Below are positions 45,755 through 64,000 of a DNA stretch of 64,000 bases, piece by piece. Position numbers and translations under genes: made by a program. Where the stretch lies: the NCBI RefSeq assembly GCF_900589395.1, contig NZ_UUIS01000018.1, forward strand, positions 18,714-82,713, in the 5' to 3' direction. The notes below the pieces were generated by a model. That model was not told where the DNA came from, made no database searches, and was given only the letters and a program-made list of their open reading frames with translations. The DNA comes from Pseudomonas viridiflava (GTDB lineage Bacteria > Pseudomonadota > Gammaproteobacteria > Pseudomonadales > Pseudomonadaceae). Within the stretch, counting starts at the first letter, position 1. Every line of letters starts with the position of its first letter.

Positions 45755-47860
45755 TCAGCCTTGTTTTTTGGTTACAGTTTCGACGATGTGCGACGGAGCT
45801 GTATTGTATTTTTTGAATTCCATAGAGTAGCTTGCGCGACCCTGAGACATGGAACGAACGTCGGTCGCATAACCGAACATTTCACCCAACGGAACCTCGG
45901 CACGAATCACCTTGCCGGACACCGTATCTTCCATACCCAGAATCATGCCGCGACGACGGTTAAGGTCGCCCATGACATCACCCATATAGTCTTCAGGCGT
46001 AACAACCTCTACCGCCATGATCGGCTCAAGCAACTCACCACCGCCCTTCTGGGCCAGTTGCTTGGTCGCCATGGAAGCAGCCACCTTAAACGCCATCTCG
46101 TTCGAGTCGACGTCGTGGTAAGAACCATCAAACACAGTAGCCTTCAGGCCGATCAGCGGATAGCCGGCAACAACGCCGTTCTTCATCTGCTCTTCGATGC
46201 CCTTCTGGATTGCCGGGATGTATTCCTTAGGAACCACGCCACCCACGACCTCGTTCACGAATTGCAGACCTTCCTGACCTTCATCAGCAGGTGCAAAACG
46301 GATCCAGCAGTGACCAAACTGGCCGCGACCACCGGACTGACGAACGAACTTGCCTTCGATTTCACAGTTCTTCGTGATGCGCTCACGATAGGAAACCTGA
46401 GGCTTACCGATGTTGGCTTCAACGTTGAACTCGCGGCGCATACGGTCGACCAGGATGTCCAGGTGCAACTCGCCCATGCCGGAGATGATCGTCTGACCAG
46501 TCTCTTCATCAGTCTTGACACGGAAAGAAGGGTCTTCCTGAGCAAGCTTGCCCAGTGCGATACCCATTTTTTCCTGGTCATCCTTGGTCTTTGGCTCAAC
46601 GGCAACCGAAATAACCGGCTCCGGGAAGTCCATGCGAACCAGGATGATTGGCTTGTCAGCGTTGCACAAGGTTTCACCGGTGGTGACGTCCTTCATGCCG
46701 ATCAGGGCCGCGATGTCGCCTGCGCGCACTTCCTTGATCTCTTCGCGGGCGTTTGCGTGCATCTGCACCATACGACCCACGCGCTCTTTCTTGCCCTTGA
46801 CCGAGTTGATCACGCCGTCGCCGGAGGCCAACACGCCCGAGTAAACGCGGACGAAGGTCAGGGTACCCACGAATGGGTCGGTAGCGATCTTGAACGCCAG
46901 AGCCGAGAACGGCTCGTTGTCGTCTGCGTGACGCTCCAGGTCCTTGGTCTCGTCATCCGGGTCGGTACCCTTGATGGCGGGAATGTCGACCGGGGCCGGC
47001 AGGTAGTCGATCACGGCGTCTAGAACCAGGGGAACGCCCTTGTTCTTGAACGAAGAACCGCATACAGCCAGAACGATCTCGCCAGCAATGGTGCGCTGAC
47101 GCAGAGCGAGCTTGATTTCTTCGTTGGTGAGTTCTTCACCTTCGAGGTACTTGTTCATCAGCTCTTCGTTGGCTTCGGCAGCTGCCTCGACCATGTTGCT
47201 GCGCCACTCTTCAGCCAGTTCCTGCAGTTCGGCAGGGATCGGCTCGCGACGTGGGACCATGCCCTTGTCGGAGTCGTTCCAGTAGACCGCTTCCATGGAC
47301 ATCAGATCGATCTGACCCTGGAAGTTGTCTTCGGAACCGATGGCCAGCTGGATCGGCACCGGGGTGTGACCCAGGCGCTGCTTGATCTGACCGACGACGC
47401 GCAGGAAGTCAGCACCGGCACGGTCCATCTTGTTGACGTAGACCAGACGCGGAACGCCGTACTTGTTGGCTTGACGCCATACGGTTTCGGACTGAGGCTC
47501 GACACCCGAAGTACCACAGAACACAACGACCGCGCCGTCGAGTACACGCAGGGAACGCTCAACTTCAATGGTGAAGTCTACGTGACCCGGGGTGTCAATG
47601 ACGTTGAAGCGGTATTGGTCCTTGTGCTGCTTCTCGGAACCCTGCCAGAAGGCGGTAATAGCAGCAGAAGTAATGGTAATACCACGCTCCTGCTCCTGAA
47701 CCATCCAGTCTGTGGTCGCGGCGCCGTCATGCACCTCGCCCATTTTGTGGCTTTTGCCGGTGTAAAAAAGGACGCGCTCGGTGGTGGTGGTTTTACCAGC
47801 ATCCACGTGAGCGACGATACCAATGTTACGGTAGCGGTTGATCGGTGTAGTACGAGCCAT
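45755..47860 (-). CDS. fusA: Elongation factor G
   Basis: EF-G drives translocation and, with RRF, recycling of ribosomes. The 701-residue GTPase has [16 protein letters not shown] near the N-terminus, [30 protein letters not shown] and the later domain IV start [14 protein letters not shown]. Fusidic-acid-site residues appear unaltered as far as can be judged. It lies between rpsG and tuf. Confidence 0.99.
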   Translation of the reverse strand: MARTTPINRYRNIGIVAHVDAGKTTTTERVLFYTGKSHKMGEVHDGAATTDWMVQEQERGITITSAAITAFWQGSEKQHKDQYRFNVIDTPGHVDFTIEVERSLRVLDGAVVVFCGTSGVEPQSETVWRQANKYGVPRLVYVNKMDRAGADFLRVVGQIKQRLGHTPVPIQLAIGSEDNFQGQIDLMSMEAVYWNDSDKGMVPRREPIPAELQELAEEWRSNMVEAAAEANEELMNKYLEGEELTNEEIKLALRQRTIAGEIVLAVCGSSFKNKGVPLVLDAVIDYLPAPVDIPAIKGTDPDDETKDLERHADDNEPFSALAFKIATDPFVGTLTFVRVYSGVLASGDGVINSVKGKKERVGRMVQMHANAREEIKEVRAGDIAALIGMKDVTTGETLCNADKPIILVRMDFPEPVISVAVEPKTKDDQEKMGIALGKLAQEDPSFRVKTDEETGQTIISGMGELHLDILVDRMRREFNVEANIGKPQVSYRERITKNCEIEGKFVRQSGGRGQFGHCWIRFAPADEGQEGLQFVNEVVGGVVPKEYIPAIQKGIEEQMKNGVVAGYPLIGLKATVFDGSYHDVDSNEMAFKVAASMATKQLAQKGGGELLEPIMAVEVVTPEDYMGDVMGDLNRRRGMILGMEDTVSGKVIRAEVPLGEMFGYATDVRSMSQGRASYSMEFKKYNTAPSHIVETVTKKQG

Positions 47861-47890
47861 AAAGCCCTCGCAAAAATATTGATGCGGCGA

Positions 47891-48382
<492 letters not shown>

Positions 48383-48486
48383 TCAGGTTAGCTCGGAACA
48401 GGCATTGGTTGATGAATGCGTCCGACCTTACTCTTATCGACTCAAAAAAATGAAATTCTGCAAAATCAATCAAAAACCCGAAGCAC

Positions 48487-48861
48487 TTAGGCCTTAGGCT
48501 TTTTGGTACCGTATTTCGAACGGCCTTGGTTACGACCTTTGACGCCGGAAGTATCCAGGGAACCGCGAACGGTGTGGTAACGAACACCTGGCAAGTCTTT
48601 TACACGACCGCCACGGATCAGGACCACGCTGTGCTCTTGCAGGTTGTGACCCTCACCACCGATGTACGAGGAAACCTCGAAACCGTTGGTCAGGCGCACA
48701 CGGCAGACTTTACGCAGTGCCGAGTTAGGTTTTTTCGGCGTAGTGGTGTACACGCGAGTGCACACGCCACGACGTTGCGGGCAGTTCTGCAGCGCAGGAA
48801 CGTCGGATTTCTCGACGATACGCTTGCGCGGCTGACGTACCAGCTGGTTGATAGTTGCCAT
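48487..48861 (-). CDS. rpsL: 30S ribosomal protein S12
   Basis: S12 controls decoding accuracy. The 124-residue protein starts [20 protein letters not shown]. It has [20 protein letters not shown] with Lys43 and [17 protein letters not shown] with the second key Lys, both as in streptomycin-sensitive strains. It is first in the str operon, 90 bases downstream of a clear promoter. Confidence 0.99.
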   Translation of the reverse strand: MATINQLVRQPRKRIVEKSDVPALQNCPQRRGVCTRVYTTTPKKPNSALRKVCRVRLTNGFEVSSYIGGEGHNLQEHSVVLIRGGRVKDLPGVRYHTVRGSLDTSGVKGRNQGRSKYGTKKPKA

Positions 48862-48950
48862 CTACTAGCTCCACTGTTGTCTTGCGACGCTATTGTCGAC
48901 AAGAAAGCAAATGGCAGAGCTTCAAGCCCTGCCAAATTTAGGGGTACAAG

Positions 48951-48979
48951 AGTCTAAAGAGGATCGAGCCCCCAGTCAA
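48951..48979 (-). promoter_or_regulatory. Sigma-70 promoter of the str operon
   Basis: On the minus strand TTGACT (48979-48974) and TAGACT (48956-48951) are 17 bases apart. The leader that follows contains the hairpin GGCAGGGC/GCTCTGCC (around 48913-48933). Confidence 0.85.
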
Positions 48980-49039
48980 GGCAAAGCCCCGACCTCTTCC
49001 TGCGATTCCCGACAGACAATGACTTGCCGGAAATCACGG

Positions 49040-49059
49040 AAAAAGACCGGGGCCCCGTC

Positions 49060-49061
<2 letters not shown>
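49040..49061 (-). terminator. Intrinsic terminator overlapping the rpoC stop codon
   Basis: On the minus strand AAGACGGGGCCCCGGTCTTTTT begins inside the TAA of rpoC: AAGAC pairs with GTCTT around a GGG/CCC core, and a U-run follows. The stem uses the last A's of the stop codon. Confidence 0.75.
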
Positions 49062-53259
<4,198 letters not shown>

Positions 53260-53322
53260 GGCCTTTCCTCCTGGCGGAGCAAGGAGCAGGCATTACCGCC
53301 CTGCCCCCATTCGCGTCACGTG

Positions 53323-57396
<4,074 letters not shown>

Positions 57397-57539
57397 CAGC
57401 GTTCCCCAGCTTGGTCACCTGCTTGTTTGGCTCCCTCCGACGGAAGCAGCCAGAAAATCGTGCAAACCCCTTGGTTTGCGCCACCCTGTCGGTGGTACCT
57501 GCACGCTATAGCGATGGCCTGGCCAGTCGTCTATAACGG

Positions 57540-57569
57540 AAAAAAGGCCGGTGGCAAGAGCCACCAGCC
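57540..57569 (-). terminator. Attenuator between rplL and rpoB
   Basis: GGCCGGTGGC (57546-57555) pairs with GCCACCAGCC (57560-57569) around AAGA, with one G-U pair. On the minus strand TTTTTT follows. The position matches the E. coli rplL-rpoB attenuator, which lets part of the polymerases read on into rpoBC. Confidence 0.88.
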
Positions 57570-57615
57570 ATCAGCCGTCTGCTTAACGCTTGGGCTGGAC
57601 GTTCAAGGTCGATGC

Positions 57616-57984
57616 TTATTTCAGCTCGACTTTGGCGCCTGCTTCTTCCAGAGCAGCTTTGGCTTTGTCAGCTGCGTCTTTGGCAACAGCTTCCAGTACC
57701 ATGGCTGGAGCGCCATCAACGACTGCCTTGGCTTCTTTCAGGCCCAGACCGGTCAGCTCACGCACTGCCTTGATGACGTTAACTTTCTTCTCGCCAGCTT
57801 CCAGCAGCATGACGTTGAATTCGGTTTGCTCTTCAACAACGGCAGCAGCGGCAGCTGGGCCAGCAGCGGAAGCGGCAGCAGCGGTAACGCCGAACTTCTC
57901 TTCGAACGCCTTGATCAGTTCAACAACCTGCAGAACCGACATTTCAGCAACGGCGTTAAGGATATCTTCTTGAGAGATGGACAT
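57616..57984 (-). CDS. rplL: 50S ribosomal protein L7/L12
   Basis: The stalk protein present in several copies per ribosome, which recruits translation GTPases. The 122-residue protein has the dimerisation N-terminus [20 protein letters not shown], an Ala-rich hinge ([20 protein letters not shown], about 35-54) and the C-terminal domain [20 protein letters not shown]. It lies 78 bases after rplJ. Confidence 0.99.
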   Translation of the reverse strand: MSISQEDILNAVAEMSVLQVVELIKAFEEKFGVTAAAASAAGPAAAAAVVEEQTEFNVMLLEAGEKKVNVIKAVRELTGLGLKEAKAVVDGAPAMVLEAVAKDAADKAKAALEEAGAKVELK

Positions 57985-58062
57985 GACTCAATTTCCTGAA
58001 TTGGGGGACGGCCTACGCGACCATCAAAATAAACACAAATACGCGAAAAGAATTGCTCAGCC

Positions 58063-58563
58063 TCAGGCTGCGGCAGCTTCTTTCTGGTCGCGAACAGCCG
58101 CCAGAGTACGAGCCAGCTTGCTGGTAGCGCCTTGAATCACGCTCATCAGCTGCGAAATGGCTTCGTCGCGGGTCGGCAAGGTTGCCAGTACATCGATCTG
58201 GTTAGCTGCGAGGAACTTGCCCTCGAACGCAGCTGCCTTGATCTCGAACTTGTCCTGACCTTTGGCGAACTCTTTGAACAGACGGGCAGCAGCGCCCGGA
58301 TGTTCGTTGGAGAACGCGATCAAGGTCGGGCCGGTGAAGGCATCGCTGAGGACACTGTAGTCAGTGTCAGCAACAGCGCGCTTGAGCAGGGTGTTACGTA
58401 CGACACGTACGTAAACGCCAGCTTCACGAGCCTCTTTACGGAGTCCGGTCATCGCGCCTACTGTCACACCACGGGCATCAGCCACGACAGCGGACAGAGC
58501 GACTTTGGCAGCCTCGTTGACTTCAGCGACGATGGCCTTCTTGTCTTCGAGTTTAATTGCCAC
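58063..58563 (-). CDS. rplJ: 50S ribosomal protein L10
   Basis: L10 anchors the L7/L12 dimers and autoregulates the operon by binding its leader. The 166-residue protein begins at GTG 58563 ([18 protein letters not shown]), with AGGAG nine bases upstream, and has [20 protein letters not shown] and a helical C-terminal tail. A 196-base structured leader precedes it. Confidence 0.99.
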   Translation of the reverse strand: MAIKLEDKKAIVAEVNEAAKVALSAVVADARGVTVGAMTGLRKEAREAGVYVRVVRNTLLKRAVADTDYSVLSDAFTGPTLIAFSNEHPGAAARLFKEFAKGQDKFEIKAAAFEGKFLAANQIDVLATLPTRDEAISQLMSVIQGATSKLARTLAAVRDQKEAAAA

Positions 58564-58759
58564 GGGTTCAACTCCTGCTTGTTACCGTTTCATCCAACCG
58601 GAGCCGGATGTCGTTTTGGTGTCTGATTCGGTAAGGAACCGGGAGCACCATCTGCGTAGGCTTGAGGTTTAAGGCTTGCGCCGCCTACGGTCTTGGACAG
58701 CCCCCGCCAGGCAGGGACCCCAATATGTCGATGGCTCGGCATGCCGCGCCATCTTTGTC
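58564..58759 (-). promoter_or_regulatory. rplJ leader, likely L10-binding regulatory region
   Basis: A 196-base stretch between rplA and rplJ without a gene. On the minus strand CCGTAGGCGGCGCAAGCC and the later AAGCCTACG can pair (CGTAGGC with GCCTACG, around 58645-58690), and a CCTGCCTGGCGGGGGCTG segment also folds. In E. coli the corresponding leader binds L10-L12 to repress translation. The exact site is not defined here. Confidence 0.55.
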
Positions 58760-59455
58760 TTACGCGTCGAGCGAGCTCTGATCGATGACCAGACCTGGGC
58801 CCATAGTGGTGCTCAGGGTAACGCGCTTGACGTATATACCTTTCGAGGAAGCAGGCTTGATACGCTTGAGATCAGCGATCAGGGCTTCAACGTTTTCCTT
58901 CAGCTTGACAGCGTCGAAACCGACCTTGCCAACGGAAGTGTGAATGATGCCGTTCTTGTCGGTGCGGTAGCGAACCTGACCGGCCTTGGCGTTACGCACA
59001 GCGTTGGCAACGTCAGGGCTGACAGTACCGACCTTCGGGTTAGGCATCAGGCCACGAGGACCGAGAATCTGACCCAACTGACCTACAACACGCATGGCAT
59101 CAGGGGATGCGATAACCACGTCGTAGTTCAGGTCGCCGGCTTTCATTTCGGCAGCCAGGTCGTCCATGCCAACGCGATCGGCGCCGGCAGCCAGAGCGGC
59201 TTCAGCAGCCGGGCCCTGAGTGAACACAGCAACGCGAACGGTCTTGCCAGTGCCGTGCGGCAGCACGGTAGCGCTACGTACGACCTGGTCGGATTTACGA
59301 GGATCGACGCCCAGGTTAACGGCAACGTCGAAAGACTCGTTGAACTTTACAGTCGACAGCTCAACCAGCAGGCCGGCTGCATCGACGAAATTGTAGACTT
59401 TGCCAGCTTCAAGCTTGCTGGCGATTGCCTTTTGACGCTTGGTCAACTTAGCCAT
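58760..59455 (-). CDS. rplA: 50S ribosomal protein L1
   Basis: L1 forms the mobile stalk at the E site and in E. coli represses rplKA. The 231-residue protein starts [20 protein letters not shown] and has the signature [13 protein letters not shown] [19 protein letters not shown]. Its ATG overlaps the rplK stop by one base. Confidence 0.99.
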   Translation of the reverse strand: MAKLTKRQKAIASKLEAGKVYNFVDAAGLLVELSTVKFNESFDVAVNLGVDPRKSDQVVRSATVLPHGTGKTVRVAVFTQGPAAEAALAAGADRVGMDDLAAEMKAGDLNYDVVIASPDAMRVVGQLGQILGPRGLMPNPKVGTVSPDVANAVRNAKAGQVRYRTDKNGIIHTSVGKVGFDAVKLKENVEALIADLKRIKPASSKGIYVKRVTLSTTMGPGLVIDQSSLDA

Positions 59456-59886
59456 TACACACCCTCCACGTTAAGGCCCATGCTACGAGCAGAACCGGCG
59501 ATGGTACGCACGGCTGCATCGAGGTCAGCTGCTGTCAGATCGGCACTTTTGGTCTTGGCGATCTCTTCGAGCTGAGCACGGGTAACGGTGCCGACCTTGA
59601 CGGTGTTCGGACGAGCCGAACCGCTGGTCAGGCCTGCAGCTTTCTTCAGCAGAACCGAAGCAGGGGTGCTTTTGGTTTCGAAAGTGAAGCTACGGTCGCT
59701 GTAGACAGTGATGATCACTGGCGTCGGCAGACCTGGCTCAAGACCCTGGGTACGGGCGTTGAAAGCCTTGCAGAATTCCATGATGTTCACGCCGTGCTGA
59801 CCCAGAGCCGGACCAACAGGTGGGCTTGGGTTAGCCTGAGCGGCTTTCACTTGCAGCTTGATGTATGCAGTTATCTTCTTGGCCAT
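59455..59886 (-). CDS. rplK: 50S ribosomal protein L11
   Basis: L11 is part of the GTPase centre and is required for RelA activation. The 143-residue protein starts [20 protein letters not shown] and has [20 protein letters not shown] and the C-terminal signature [17 protein letters not shown]. It is preceded by a terminator-like hairpin after nusG and overlaps rplA. Confidence 0.99.
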   Translation of the reverse strand: MAKKITAYIKLQVKAAQANPSPPVGPALGQHGVNIMEFCKAFNARTQGLEPGLPTPVIITVYSDRSFTFETKSTPASVLLKKAAGLTSGSARPNTVKVGTVTRAQLEEIAKTKSADLTAADLDAAVRTIAGSARSMGLNVEGV

Positions 59887-59954
59887 GAGGCACTCCAGTT
59901 ACGGGTACAAGCGCCAGTGAAGGCTCCCCGGTGTGTTACGTATATCCTAGTGAC

Positions 59955-59986
59955 GAAAAAACCCCACAGCCTTGGGCTGCGGGGTA
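59955..59986 (-). terminator. Intrinsic terminator after nusG
   Basis: ACCCCACAGCC (59961-59971) pairs with GGCTGCGGGGT (59975-59985) with one mismatch. On the minus strand TTTTTTCG follows. It separates secE-nusG from rplKAJL, although partial read-through is likely. Confidence 0.85.
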
Positions 59987-60001
59987 TAGGACGCTGTTTG
60001 A

Positions 60002-60535
60002 TCAGACCTTTTCGACCTGACTAAACTCAAGCTCTACAGGCGTAGAGCGACCGAAAATGAGCACAGCCACTTGGATACGGCTCTTTTCGTAGTTAACTTC
60101 TTCGACCGTACCGTTAAAGTCAGCGAACGGGCCGTCCGTAACACGAACAACCTCACCTGGCTCAAACAGGGTCTTGGGCTTGGGCTTGTCGCTACCATCA
60201 GCAACGCGACGCAGGATAGCTTCAGCTTCCTTGTCGGTAATCGGTGCAGGCTTGTCAGCCGTGCCACCAATGAAGCCCATGACGCGAGGGGTATCCTTGA
60301 CCAAGTGCCAGGTCCCTTCGTTCATTTCCATCTGTACAAGCACATAACCAGGGAAGAACTTACGTTCACTTTTGCGCTTCTGGCCATTGCGCATCTCAAC
60401 CACTTCTTCAGTGGGGACCAGAATTTCGCCGAAGCCCTCTTCCATGCCTGCCAGCTTCACACGCTCGATCAACGAGCGCATGACATGCTTCTCGTAACCC
60501 GAGTAAGCATGCACTACGTACCAACGCTTAGCCAC
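60002..60535 (-). CDS. nusG: Transcription termination/antitermination protein NusG
   Basis: NusG binds RNA polymerase through its N-terminal domain ([20 protein letters not shown]) and Rho or S10 through the C-terminal KOW domain ([20 protein letters not shown]). The 177-residue length is standard. It lies nine bases after secE. Confidence 0.99.
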   Translation of the reverse strand: MAKRWYVVHAYSGYEKHVMRSLIERVKLAGMEEGFGEILVPTEEVVEMRNGQKRKSERKFFPGYVLVQMEMNEGTWHLVKDTPRVMGFIGGTADKPAPITDKEAEAILRRVADGSDKPKPKTLFEPGEVVRVTDGPFADFNGTVEEVNYEKSRIQVAVLIFGRSTPVELEFSQVEKV

Positions 60536-60544
60536 GGGACACCC

Positions 60545-60913
60545 TTAGCCAACTATCAAGGAAACAAGCCAACCGAGCAGGGAATCAAGCCCCCACAACA
60601 GCAGCGCCATAACCAGAACCACCGCCACGACAATAAGTGTGGTCTGGCCGGTTTCCTGGCGCGTAGGCCATACGACTTTACGGATCTCTGCACGAGCTTC
60701 TTTCGCGAGCGTAAAGAAAGCCTTACCCTTGCCAGTCTGCAGCGCGACGAACGCAGCAACGGCAGCAATCACAAGGAGGACGAGAACGCGATACAGGATA
60801 GGCTGCGCCGAGTAATACTGATTACCGACAACACCCACGACTACCAGAACGACTACCAGGAGCCATTTCAGCAAGTCAAAGCGAGAGTCTGATGCTTCAG
60901 CCTTGGGATTCAT
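60545..60913 (-). CDS. secE: Preprotein translocase subunit SecE
   Basis: SecE clamps the two halves of SecY. The 122-residue protein has three membrane helices (WLLVVVLVVVGVVGNQYYSA, ILYRVLVLLVIAAVAAFVAL and LLSWRWFW-frame-equivalent VVAVVLVMALLLWGLDSLLG) and the conserved amphipathic EARAEIRKVVWPTRQETGQT before the last helix. It is the three-helix form typical of gamma-proteobacteria and lies directly downstream of tRNA-Trp. Confidence 0.98.
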   Translation of the reverse strand: MNPKAEASDSRFDLLKWLLVVVLVVVGVVGNQYYSAQPILYRVLVLLVIAAVAAFVALQTGKGKAFFTLAKEARAEIRKVVWPTRQETGQTTLIVVAVVLVMALLLWGLDSLLGWLVSLIVG

Positions 60914-60956
60914 CTACGGAGACCCTGTGAAAAGAAAGCCAGATATCGAAGGAATC

Positions 60957-61032
60957 TGGCAGGTCAGGAGGGAATCGAACCCCCAACCTACGGTTTTGGA
61001 GACCGTCGCTCTGCCAATTGAGCTACTGACCT
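60957..61032 (-). tRNA. tRNA-Trp (CCA)
   Basis: A 76-base cloverleaf with CCA encoded: acceptor AGGTCAG, anticodon loop CTCCAAA (anticodon CCA) and T-loop GGTTCGATTCC. It is located before secE as in E. coli, and probably shares the tRNA transcript. Confidence 0.97.
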
Positions 61033-61207
61033 AAAAGCAAAATCAGGCCGACCATTATGCTGACCCGACGAGATTTTTACAACACCTTATTCGCGAATAT
61101 GATGCGCAACAGCTCACACACCCCGAACAAAGGCTTTAAGCAACGACTCACAGGGGAGATCGATGGCTTAAAACAAAGGCAGATATTTGCATATCTGCCT
61201 CTGATAT

Positions 61208-61283
61208 TGGAGCTCTTGAGCGGATTTGAACCGCTGACCTCACCCTTACCAAGGGTGTGCTCTACCAACTGAGCTACAAGAGC
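61208..61283 (-). tRNA. tRNA-Thr (GGT)
   Basis: A 76-base cloverleaf, acceptor GCTCTTG, anticodon loop CTTGGTAA (anticodon GGT), T-loop GGTTCAAATCC and encoded CCA. The next 174 bases to tRNA-Trp hold no tuf gene. Confidence 0.97.
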
Positions 61284-61309
61284 GAAACACGTTGCATTCA
61301 CTGCAATTC

Positions 61310-61383
<74 letters not shown>

Positions 61384-61407
61384 AGAACTTGCAATTTCAG
61401 CTAAATC

Positions 61408-61492
61408 TGGTGGAGGGAGAAGGATTCGAACCTTCGAAGTCGTAGACGTCAGATTTACAGTCTGATCCCTTTGGCCGCTCGGGAACCCCTCC
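61408..61492 (-). tRNA. tRNA-Tyr (GTA)
   Basis: An 85-base class II tRNA with a long variable arm, acceptor GGAGGGG, anticodon loop CTGTAAAT (anticodon GTA) and encoded CCA. First gene of the tRNA-secE-nusG unit. Confidence 0.97.
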
Positions 61493-61505
61493 TTGTGTGG
61501 CCGGC

Positions 61506-61534
61506 ATTCTCTACCTGAGCCAACCGCCTGTCAA
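61506..61534 (-). promoter_or_regulatory. Sigma-70 promoter of the tRNA-Tyr unit
   Basis: On the minus strand TTGACA (61534-61529) and GAGAAT (61511-61506) are 17 bases apart, followed by a GC-rich discriminator GCCGGCC as is usual for stringently controlled stable-RNA promoters. It lies 14 bases before tRNA-Tyr. Confidence 0.85.
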
Positions 61535-61634
61535 GCATTTTCTCAATAAAATCTTGAGGTTACGTGCATTGACCAGCTTTGCTACACCTTTTCGACTTAC
61601 GTCTCACTGTGGAGCGGGCGCCATTCTATGCAAA

Positions 61635-62060
61635 CTATTCGAGACCTGCAACCCCCTCGCACAACATTATTCTGTTTTTTAATTGGGGAAAGTCCTGAGC
61701 CAGCTGTGCAAGCAATCCGTCGCCCACCAGGCGACGGCTCTCGGGCGCTATTGCCAACCAATAAACGGTACTCCCACCCGACTGGCGAGAATGAAAACGC
61801 GAGTGGATATCGAGGCTGTTCAAGCGCTGCTCGACCGCCCTGGCCTCCTCGATACGCACAAGGCCACCAAGATACAGGCATTGCGCTTTCTCCTCCCGCC
61901 CAGCCATGGCCTCCGACTCGCTGAGCAAGCGAATATCTTGTTGAGCAGGGCGTGCCAAGGTGAGCGGCAAGATTTCTTTGGCCCTCAAAGGCGCCTCCTG
62001 CTGATGCCATACGAAATAAAAGACATTGAGCATCAATAGCAGCAGAAACAACCAACGCAT
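61635..62060 (-). CDS. Membrane-anchored SPOR-like protein
   Basis: A 141-residue protein with one N-terminal membrane helix (MRWLFLLLLMLNVFYFVW) and a periplasmic part. Its C-terminal half (CLYLGGLVRIEEARAVEQRL ... STVYWLAIAP) follows the SPOR pattern of peptidoglycan-binding domains found in cell-division proteins. Its ATG 62060 lies seven bases after coaX in the birA-coaX transcript. The conserved order in pseudomonads is birA, coaX, then this gene. Confidence 0.8.
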   Translation of the reverse strand: MRWLFLLLLMLNVFYFVWHQQEAPLRAKEILPLTLARPAQQDIRLLSESEAMAGREEKAQCLYLGGLVRIEEARAVEQRLNSLDIHSRFHSRQSGGSTVYWLAIAPESRRLVGDGLLAQLAQDFPQLKNRIMLCEGVAGLE

Positions 62061-62067
62061 ACGCACC

Positions 62068-62817
62068 TCAACGCAGGGGACAAGCCAAAGCCAGACCTGT
62101 AAACACAAGGTCAGGCACGACGCGAGCCCCAGGAATGACACCCTCGACCAGAGCAGCATCGCCACCCGTCACAAACACGACAAAATCGTCCGCCCAATAC
62201 TGCCTGGCAATCTCTACCTGAGCCTGAACAAATCCGCGCAGCATCAATGAACATCCGCGCTCGACAGCTTCTGCGGTTGAGCGCCCAGGCTCGAGACTGC
62301 CCAACGCACGCATCGCAGCGTCAGCGTCATAGCGAATACGTCGCGTATGTGTACGCAGCTGATTACGCATGAGCGGCATCCCCGGGCATATGAAACCGCC
62401 AAGGTGCTCACCTTCACGACTGACAAAGTCTGACGTCACCGCAGTTCCCAGATCGATAACCAGGCATGCCTTGCGAACCAGGTGATAGCCACCCACCAGA
62501 GCCAGCCAACGATCAAGCCCCAGACGCTCGTAATCCTCATAGCCGTTGGTGACCCCTGCCAAGTGACGGGCAGACACTGCACAGGCTACAGATAATGAAA
62601 AGACCCGCTTCAAGTCACCAATCAGCTTTTCTGTTTCATCGTGGGTACGCACGCTGACCAAGCGACAGTAATTGAGCTCAAGGGCCGACTGTAGGGACAG
62701 CTGCTCAAGCAATGCCTCATCAGAGCCCACTACGCCACCCGCCTTTATGGCATACCCACCTTTCTCGGTGACACGCCACTTGATGAAGCTGTTGCCACAG
62801 TCGAGCTCAAGAATCAT
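62068..62817 (-). CDS. coaX: Type III pantothenate kinase
   Basis: CoaX phosphorylates pantothenate in the first step of coenzyme A synthesis and is not inhibited by CoA. The 249-residue ASKHA-fold protein has DCGNSFIKW near the start, [20 protein letters not shown] and [11 protein letters not shown], the catalytic motifs. MILELDCGN at 62817 is the likely start. It overlaps the birA end by 11 bases. Confidence 0.96.
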   Translation of the reverse strand: MILELDCGNSFIKWRVTEKGGYAIKAGGVVGSDEALLEQLSLQSALELNYCRLVSVRTHDETEKLIGDLKRVFSLSVACAVSARHLAGVTNGYEDYERLGLDRWLALVGGYHLVRKACLVIDLGTAVTSDFVSREGEHLGGFICPGMPLMRNQLRTHTRRIRYDADAAMRALGSLEPGRSTAEAVERGCSLMLRGFVQAQVEIARQYWADDFVVFVTGGDAALVEGVIPGARVVPDLVFTGLALACPLR

Positions 62818-63766
62818 CACGCAACCTCAGGCTGAGCTCTCCGCCATTAAAGCTTTTTTCCACACCATCGACCTCAAGGCGCAAGGCACCAAGCGCATCA
62901 ATGCCCAACACACGCCCCTGTACCTTTTCAGAGCCACTTAACAGCCATACTTCGCATCCTTGCCACAGATGGTTTTGCTCCCAGTCCGACCGAAAAGCCG
63001 AAAAACCCTGCTCTTGGTGACGTATCAAATAGGCTTCCATGATATGAGCCAGCCTTGCGGCTATTTCATTACGATCACAGATTCGCCCTGTCTCCAGGCG
63101 CAGCGATGTCCAGGACTGGTCGACCTCTATGGCCGTCTGCATATTGATGTTGATACCCACACCAATAACCACATGACAAACATCTGCCGGGTCGCCCATT
63201 AACTCAAGCAAGACACCAGCAAGCTTACGACGCCCTACAAGGACGTCATTGGGCCACTTGAGGCCTGCCCCTTTGACACCAAACTCACGCAGAACCTCAA
63301 CGACAGCAAGCCCCACAAGCAGACTCAAGCCCTCAAGCTGGCGCATGCCGCCCTCGACTCGCAGCAATAGGCTGAAATACAGATTCTCTCCGAAAGGACT
63401 GACCCATTTGCGCCCACGTCGCCCTCTACCCAGCGTTTGCCGCTCAGCCACCACCAATGCAGGCAGCGCAGCATCGGTTGAAATCAGCCGAGCAGCTTCA
63501 GCGTTGGTGGAATCGACACGCTCCAGGACCGTTACCGACCAGCCAGGTGGAAGCCCGCTATCGATGATGGCCTGACGATCATGAAGAGAGAGGGGGCTGG
63601 CAAGCCTGTAACCGCGCCCGCGCACCTTGTGCACCTCAAGCCCAAGCTCCGACTCTATTTGCTGCAATTGCTTCCACACGGCACTACGACTGACGCCCAG
63701 CTCATCGCCCAGGACTTGTCCGGAATGGAAGTGACCATCAGCAAGAAGTCGTAGCAGCGTCAACAT
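62807..63766 (-). CDS. birA: Biotin-protein ligase / biotin operon repressor
   Basis: BirA attaches biotin to acetyl-CoA carboxylase carrier protein and, as bio-5'-AMP complex, represses biotin genes. The 319-residue protein has an N-terminal winged helix ([20 protein letters not shown]), the biotinyl-AMP loop [20 protein letters not shown] and [23 protein letters not shown] 63766 is chosen because the family starts [11 protein letters not shown]; a start at 63805 would add 13 residues. Confidence 0.97.
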   Translation of the reverse strand: MLTLLRLLADGHFHSGQVLGDELGVSRSAVWKQLQQIESELGLEVHKVRGRGYRLASPLSLHDRQAIIDSGLPPGWSVTVLERVDSTNAEAARLISTDAALPALVVAERQTLGRGRRGRKWVSPFGENLYFSLLLRVEGGMRQLEGLSLLVGLAVVEVLREFGVKGAGLKWPNDVLVGRRKLAGVLLELMGDPADVCHVVIGVGININMQTAIEVDQSWTSLRLETGRICDRNEIAARLAHIMEAYLIRHQEQGFSAFRSDWEQNHLWQGCEVWLLSGSEKVQGRVLGIDALGALRLEVDGVEKSFNGGELSLRLRDDS

Positions 63767-63855
63767 GAAAGTATCACCAGATAAAGAGGCACGCATGATA
63801 GCCATGCGGACCCACGGTGCATAGAAAACCAGACGGTTTTTATCGCGCCCAAAGC

Positions 63856-63886
63856 AAAACCCCCGACCGCAAAGCGATCAGGGGTT
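63856..63886 (-). terminator. Intrinsic terminator of the rRNA operon
   Basis: On the minus strand CCCCTGATCGC (63884-63874) pairs with GCGGTCGGGGG (63870-63860) around TTT, allowing G-U pairs, followed by TTTTGC. It lies just after the 5S rRNA. Confidence 0.9.
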
Positions 63887-63898
63887 CTGGGTTTGAAT

Positions 63899-64000
63899 CT
63901 TGACGATGACCTACTCTCACATGGAGAAGCTCCACACTACCATCGGCGATGCATCGTTTCACTGCTGAGTTCGGGATGGGATCAGGTGGTTCCAATGCTC
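63899..64000 (-). rRNA. rrf: 5S ribosomal RNA, 3' part (continues beyond window)
   Basis: The minus strand reads GAGCATTGGAACCACCTGAT, then CCCATCCCGAACTCAG, ending GAGAGTAGGTCATCGTCAAG, matching the Pseudomonas 5S rRNA. About 15 bases of the 5' end lie beyond the window. The exact 3' end is uncertain by one or two bases. Confidence 0.95.

Overview
The window comes from a Pseudomonas chromosome, most likely of the P. putida group. The evidence is gene order (birA, coaX, tRNA-Tyr/Gly/Thr/Trp, secE, nusG, rplKAJL, rpoBC, the str, S10, spc and alpha operons, katA, ferritin, uvrA, MFS, ssb, then the nrdR-ribD-ribE-ribBA-ribH-nusB-thiL cluster), the GC-rich codon use, and protein details such as an RpsL with Lys43 and an SSB ending in DDDIPF.

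Layout from left to right. Positions 1-3209 (plus strand) are accessory: the end of a large membrane-inserting protein resembling a type VI secretion (VasX-like) toxin, a tiny coupled reading frame, and two tandem paralogous membrane proteins that are good candidates for immunity proteins. Positions 3214-10007 (minus) are the riboflavin/thiamin cluster, which lacks the pgpA gene normally next to thiL and carries a RibBA whose GTP cyclohydrolase half is degenerate. Positions 10185-16827 (plus) hold a lipoprotein/methyltransferase pair, the CnoX-type thioredoxin, a zinc-responsive four-gene operon (His-rich periplasmic protein, ABC ATPase, FtsX-like permease, DUF3299 protein) and ompW. Positions 16900-21865 (minus) hold a two-TM protein of unknown function, two overlapping SDR genes (one without the catalytic Tyr/Lys pair) and a large MscS channel with a tandem heptad repeat. 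Positions 22242-23333 (plus) are two orphan unknowns. Then come ssb, a YajR-like MFS carrier, uvrA, a ferritin and katA.

Positions 30670-60913 (minus) are one continuous block for transcription and translation: alpha, spc, S10, str, beta (rpoBC, rplKAJL) and secE-nusG operons, read from right to left. Clear sigma-70 promoters precede rpsL, rpsJ and tRNA-Tyr, and intrinsic terminators or attenuators separate the units. Two departures stand out: rpmD (L30) carries a one-base insertion that breaks its frame, and the second EF-Tu gene usually found between tRNA-Thr and tRNA-Trp is absent, so a single tuf remains in the window. The right end holds four tRNAs, a SPOR-like protein, coaX, birA and the 3' part of a 5S rRNA.

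Most of the window is conserved core genome. The least explained parts are the left-edge effector/immunity-like module, the frameshifted rpmD, the non-catalytic RmlD-like protein, and the repeats and hairpins listed in the findings.
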